Notes under the pieces: model-generated
Databases searched by the model: none
What the model was told of the DNA's origin: nothing
The model's input: the letters and a program-made list of their open reading frames with translations, nothing else
In this document: positions 60,983-64,000 of the stretch, in pieces
Numbering within the stretch: the stretch's first letter is position 1
Layout of the letters: every line of letters begins with the position of its first letter
Translations under genes and position numbers: made by a program
Assembly (NCBI RefSeq): GCF_027158485.1
Contig: NZ_JAMKYJ010000013.1
Strand: one strand, 5' to 3'
Length of the DNA stretch: 64,000 bases
Source of the DNA: Oxalobacter formigenes
Lineage (GTDB): Bacteria > Pseudomonadota > Gammaproteobacteria > Burkholderiales > Burkholderiaceae_D

Positions 60983-61333
60983 CTACCGGACATTTTCGAT
61001 ATCCAGTTCAATATCGCATTCGGGTATGCAACAACAGGGCAGTATTTCACCTTCATTGACCAGTGCCAGCGGCTCTTGACGATAAGTCACTTTTCCTGCC
61101 GTCATCCGGCAACGGCACGAACCGCAATAGCCGGAACGGCACTGGTACTCGACGGCTATCCCGTGATATTCCAGCGCTTCCAGCAGCGAAGCTGCCTTTT
61201 CAGGGTATTCCAGTTTTTTGCCGCCCGGTTTCAAGGTAATGAACTTTTGAGCGTCAGATACACCTGCTTCATTTTCCTGCGCAGAGGCATCAGTTCCTTG
61301 CCACAAAAAAGTGGAATGGTTCATTTCAGCCAT
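60983..61333 (-). CDS. yfaE: YfaE-type [2Fe-2S] ferredoxin, ribonucleotide reductase partner
   Basis: YfaE helps maintain the diferric-tyrosyl cofactor of NrdB in E. coli. The 116-residue product has plant-type ligands in YQCRSGYCGSCRCRM near residue 67 and LPCCC near residue 98. About 30 N-terminal residues precede the ferredoxin fold, more than in E. coli YfaE. Its start overlaps the nrdB stop by one base (TAATG), so translation is coupled; an ATG at 61324 is also possible. The nrdA-nrdB-yfaE order is that of enteric bacteria. Confidence 0.9.
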   Translation of the reverse strand: MAEMNHSTFLWQGTDASAQENEAGVSDAQKFITLKPGGKKLEYPEKAASLLEALEYHGIAVEYQCRSGYCGSCRCRMTAGKVTYRQEPLALVNEGEILPCCCIPECDIELDIENVR

Positions 61334-62463
61334 TACAGTTGAAAATTGCTCAAATCGTCGGCATTGACTTCAGAGTCGATCTGGCCGACCAGATACGAAC
61401 TCACCTCGACTTCCTGTGGCGCTACCTGAACATTGTCGGAAACGAGCCAGGCATTGATCCAGGGAATCGGGTTGGAACGTATTTCAAACGGAAGTGGCAT
61501 CCCGACTGCCTGCATCCGGGTATTGGTAATGTACTCGACATACTGGCACAAAATATCCCTGTTCAACCCGATCATGGAACCATCCCTGAACAGATAATCG
61601 GCCCATTCCTTTTCCTGCTCCGCTGCCCGGACGAACAGATCAATACTTTGTTCCCGACACTCTTTTGCAATTTCCGCCATATCGGGATCATCCTCGCCGG
61701 AACCCATCAAATTTAGCATATGCTGGGTACCCGTCAGATGCAATGCTTCGTCACGCGCGATCAGCCGGATGATTTTGGCATTGCCTTCCATCAGTTCACG
61801 TTCGGCAAAGGCAAACGAACAGGCGAAACTGACGTAAAAACGGATCGCTTCCAGCACATTCACGCTCATCAGGCACATGTACAGCTTTTTCTTCAGTTCA
61901 TACAGGCTGACATTGACCGTTTTTCCATTAACCTGATGGGTTCCCTCTCCCAGCAGATGATAATACCCGGTCATTTCGATCAAGTCGTCGTAATAAACGG
62001 AAATATCCGTTGCCCTTCTCACGATATTTTCATTGCTGACAATATCGTCAAATACGATAGCCGGATCGTTGACGATGTTACGGATGATATGGGTATAGGA
62101 ACGTGAGTGGATGGTTTCGGAAAAAGACCATGTTTCTATCCATGTTTCCAACTCCGGAATCGACACCAGCGGCAGGAGCGCCACGTTTGGACTACGTCCC
62201 TGAATCGAATCCAGCAGGGTCTGGTATTTCAGGTTACTGATGAAGATGTGCTTTTCATGTTCCGGAAGTGCCTGATAATCGATACGGTCGCGCGACACAT
62301 CGACTTCTTCGGGACGCCAGAAAAAAGACAATTGTTTTTCAATCAGTTTTTCGAAAACCTCATGCTTTTGCTGGTCGTAACGGGCCACATTCACCGGCTG
62401 TCCGAAAAACATCGGTTCGAGAAGCTGGTTATTCTTCGTCTGGGAAAAAATGGTATAAGCCAT
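61333..62463 (-). CDS. nrdB: Class Ia ribonucleotide reductase beta subunit
   Basis: NrdB holds the diiron-tyrosyl radical that starts catalysis in NrdA. The 376-residue protein reads almost as E. coli NrdB from AYTIFSQTKNNQLLEPMFFGQPVNVARYDQQKH onward. Iron ligand Asp85 lies in LLDSIQGR, Glu116 and His119 in SFSETIHSR, and the radical tyrosine is Tyr123 in SRSYTHIIRN. This class Ia enzyme needs oxygen to form the radical, which matters for an organism thought to be anaerobic. A gap of 103 bases separates it from nrdA. Confidence 0.97.
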   Translation of the reverse strand: MAYTIFSQTKNNQLLEPMFFGQPVNVARYDQQKHEVFEKLIEKQLSFFWRPEEVDVSRDRIDYQALPEHEKHIFISNLKYQTLLDSIQGRSPNVALLPLVSIPELETWIETWSFSETIHSRSYTHIIRNIVNDPAIVFDDIVSNENIVRRATDISVYYDDLIEMTGYYHLLGEGTHQVNGKTVNVSLYELKKKLYMCLMSVNVLEAIRFYVSFACSFAFAERELMEGNAKIIRLIARDEALHLTGTQHMLNLMGSGEDDPDMAEIAKECREQSIDLFVRAAEQEKEWADYLFRDGSMIGLNRDILCQYVEYITNTRMQAVGMPLPFEIRSNPIPWINAWLVSDNVQVAPQEVEVSSYLVGQIDSEVNADDLSNFQL

Positions 62464-62566
62464 AAAATTGATCTCGATTATTCATTTCCAGGGACAGCTT
62501 TTTTCTTGTCCCGTCATCCATTCAGTGTTCTGTCTTTTTCATTAGCCAAAGAAAAAACAGTGAAAC

Positions 62567-64000
62567 TTATATCTTGCATGCCCCGCTCTCGCAGCCGTCA
62601 TCCTCTTTGCTTGCCTGAAGATCTTCCTGTGAATCTTCCGCGCCGTCACGGGTATTTTGATAATAGAGCGTCTTTACCCCCAGCTTGTAAGCCATCAGAA
62701 GATCTTTTAAAAGCTGTGTCATCGGTACCTTTCCGGATGGGAAACGCGCCGGATCGTAATTGGTATTGGCAGAAATCGCCTGATCGACAAACTTTTGCAT
62801 CACACCGACCAGTTGCAGATAACCGTTGTTGTCCGGCAAGTCCCAGAGCAGTTCATAAGCGTCTTTCAGTTGTTCATAATCCGGCACGACCTGACGCAAA
62901 ATCCCGTCTTTGGATGCCTTGATACTGATATGACCCCGGGGTGGTTCGATCCCGTTGGTCGCATTCGATATCTGGGAAGAGGTTTCGGATGGCATCAGCG
63001 CGGAAAGGGTCGAGTTGCGCAAACCATACTGCCTGATATTTTCGCGCAGCGCTTCCCAGTCGTAATGCAAGGGTTCATTACAGAAGGCATCGAGATCCTT
63101 TTTATAGGTATCGACGGGCAAAACGCCTTTGGCATACGACGTTTCCCCGAACCAGGGGCAGGCTCCCTGTTCTTTTGCCAATTCATTGGACGCTTTCAAC
63201 AGATAATACTGAATCGCCTCAAAAGTTTTGTGCGTCAGATTGTTCGCACTGCCGTCTGAATAGCGCACTCCGTGTTTAGCCAGATAATAGGCAAAATTGA
63301 TGACACCGATACCGAGCGTCCGGCGTCCCATCGCGCCATTTTTTGCCGCGAGGACCGGGTAATCCTGATAATCGAGCAGAGCATCCAATGCACGGACAGC
63401 CAGTGTGGCCAGCTCTTCCAGTTCATCCAGTGAATCGATCGCCCCCAGATTGAAAGCCGACAGGGTACAGAGCGCAATTTCACCGTTTTCGTCATTGATG
63501 TCATTCAGCGGTTTCGTTGGAAGTGCAATTTCCAGACAAAGATTGGACTGGCGAACCGGCGCGACAGCGGGGTCAAACGGGCTGTGCGTGTTGCAATGGT
63601 CGACATTCTGGATATAAATACGGCCAGTGGACGCCCGTTCCTGCATCATCAGTGAAAACAACTCGACTGCTTTCACTGTCTTTTTGCGGATACTGCCGTC
63701 CGCTTCATAGAGTGAATACAGGCGTTCGAACTCGTCCTGATCGGCAAAGAAAGCGTCGTAGAGTCCCGGTACGTCCGACGGACTGAAAAGCGTGATATCG
63801 CCTCCGGCAATGAGGCGCTTGTACATCAGGCGGTTCAGCTGTACGCCATAATCAAGATGGCGAACCCGATTGTCGTCCACGCCGCGGTTGTTTTTCAGAA
63901 CGAGCAGACTTTCGACTTCCAGATGCCACAACGGATAATACACAGTCGCCGCGCCACCCCGGACACCTCCCTGAGAACAGGATTTCACTGCTGTCTGGAA
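62567..64000 (-). CDS. nrdA: Class Ia ribonucleotide reductase alpha subunit (partial, C-terminal part)
   Basis: Only the C-terminal part (about 477 residues) is in the window; the frame is open to the right edge with no start codon needed. NrdA reduces ribonucleoside diphosphates. The active-site segment SNLCLEIALPT (equivalent to Asn437, Cys439 and Glu441), ALCTLSAFNLG (Cys462), the radical-transfer pair TLYYQNTRDG and the tail CESGACKI are all present. It is near identical in feel to the E. coli enzyme, recalled from memory. The N-terminal ATP cone would lie beyond the edge. Confidence 0.96.
   Translation of the reverse strand, partial: FQTAVKSCSQGGVRGGAATVYYPLWHLEVESLLVLKNNRGVDDNRVRHLDYGVQLNRLMYKRLIAGGDITLFSPSDVPGLYDAFFADQDEFERLYSLYEADGSIRKKTVKAVELFSLMMQERASTGRIYIQNVDHCNTHSPFDPAVAPVRQSNLCLEIALPTKPLNDINDENGEIALCTLSAFNLGAIDSLDELEELATLAVRALDALLDYQDYPVLAAKNGAMGRRTLGIGVINFAYYLAKHGVRYSDGSANNLTHKTFEAIQYYLLKASNELAKEQGACPWFGETSYAKGVLPVDTYKKDLDAFCNEPLHYDWEALRENIRQYGLRNSTLSALMPSETSSQISNATNGIEPPRGHISIKASKDGILRQVVPDYEQLKDAYELLWDLPDNNGYLQLVGVMQKFVDQAISANTNYDPARFPSGKVPMTQLLKDLLMAYKLGVKTLYYQNTRDGAEDSQEDLQASKEDDGCESGACKI

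Overview
The window is 64 kb of densely packed bacterial chromosome with no rRNA, tRNA, CRISPR array, insertion sequence or prophage that I can see. Several blocks have the gene order typical of Burkholderiales: aroA-tyrA-hisC-pheA-serC-gyrA next to ompA-ubiG-gph; metK next to an LpxL acyltransferase and dapF; ribF-ileS-lspA-coaBC-dut; rplM-rpsI-argC-erpA; an ECF sigma factor with DUF3619 and DUF3106 beside ilvI-ilvH-ilvC; smpB beside ratA-rnfH. Base composition near 50% GC by eye, together with the formate and molybdenum genes, suggests an Oxalobacteraceae member, most likely Oxalobacter, an anaerobic oxalate and formate specialist. That assignment is inference from memory of the families, not a database result.

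Layout. 0.1-8.4 kb: aromatic amino acid, histidine and serine biosynthesis plus gyrA, all on the minus strand. 8.9-11 kb: an OmpA-C protein, ubiG and gph. 11-15.3 kb: metK (minus, with a possibly structured leader), then the LpxL-like acyltransferase, dapF and ppk2. 15.4-18 kb: ahpC-ahpF behind a Fur-like palindrome. 18.1-23.4 kb: accessory metabolism (sirtuin, thiM, queH, a DUF4139 protein, metY). 23.5-35.1 kb: a formate and molybdenum neighbourhood with fdhD, modE, modABC, an aldehyde dehydrogenase, a Cys-type molybdenum formate dehydrogenase with a four-cluster ferredoxin, a divergent GltD-like flavoprotein with extra iron-sulfur domains, and mobB. 35-45.9 kb: a lone peptide-type binding protein, ribF to dut, a degenerate M48 lipoprotein, a ZIP transporter and a LysE exporter. 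46.2-48.6 kb: rplM-rpsI, argC and erpA. 48.8-54.3 kb: a complete iscRSUA-hscBA-fdx-iscX operon. 54.3-60.9 kb: smpB, ratA-rnfH, the sigma-factor operon and ilvIHC. 61-64 kb: yfaE-nrdB-nrdA, strikingly similar to the enterobacterial versions, with nrdA running off the right edge.

How it fits together. The 23.5-35.1 kb block holds molybdate import with its ModE switch, cofactor maturation (MobB, FdhD), the Mo-bis-MGD formate dehydrogenase, an electron-transfer ferredoxin and a probable NADP(H) flavoprotein. No membrane anchor is visible, so a soluble formate:NADP(H) system is a plausible reading and is the most interesting hypothesis here. The Isc operon and ErpA could supply the many iron-sulfur clusters this system needs. 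Regulatory signals readable directly are a perfect ModE-type palindrome over the modA promoter, a second perfect palindrome beside it, a Fur-like palindrome before ahpC, an IscR-like site over the iscR promoter, a hairpin hiding the lspA ribosome binding site, and a perfect 11-bp inverted repeat before ilvI.
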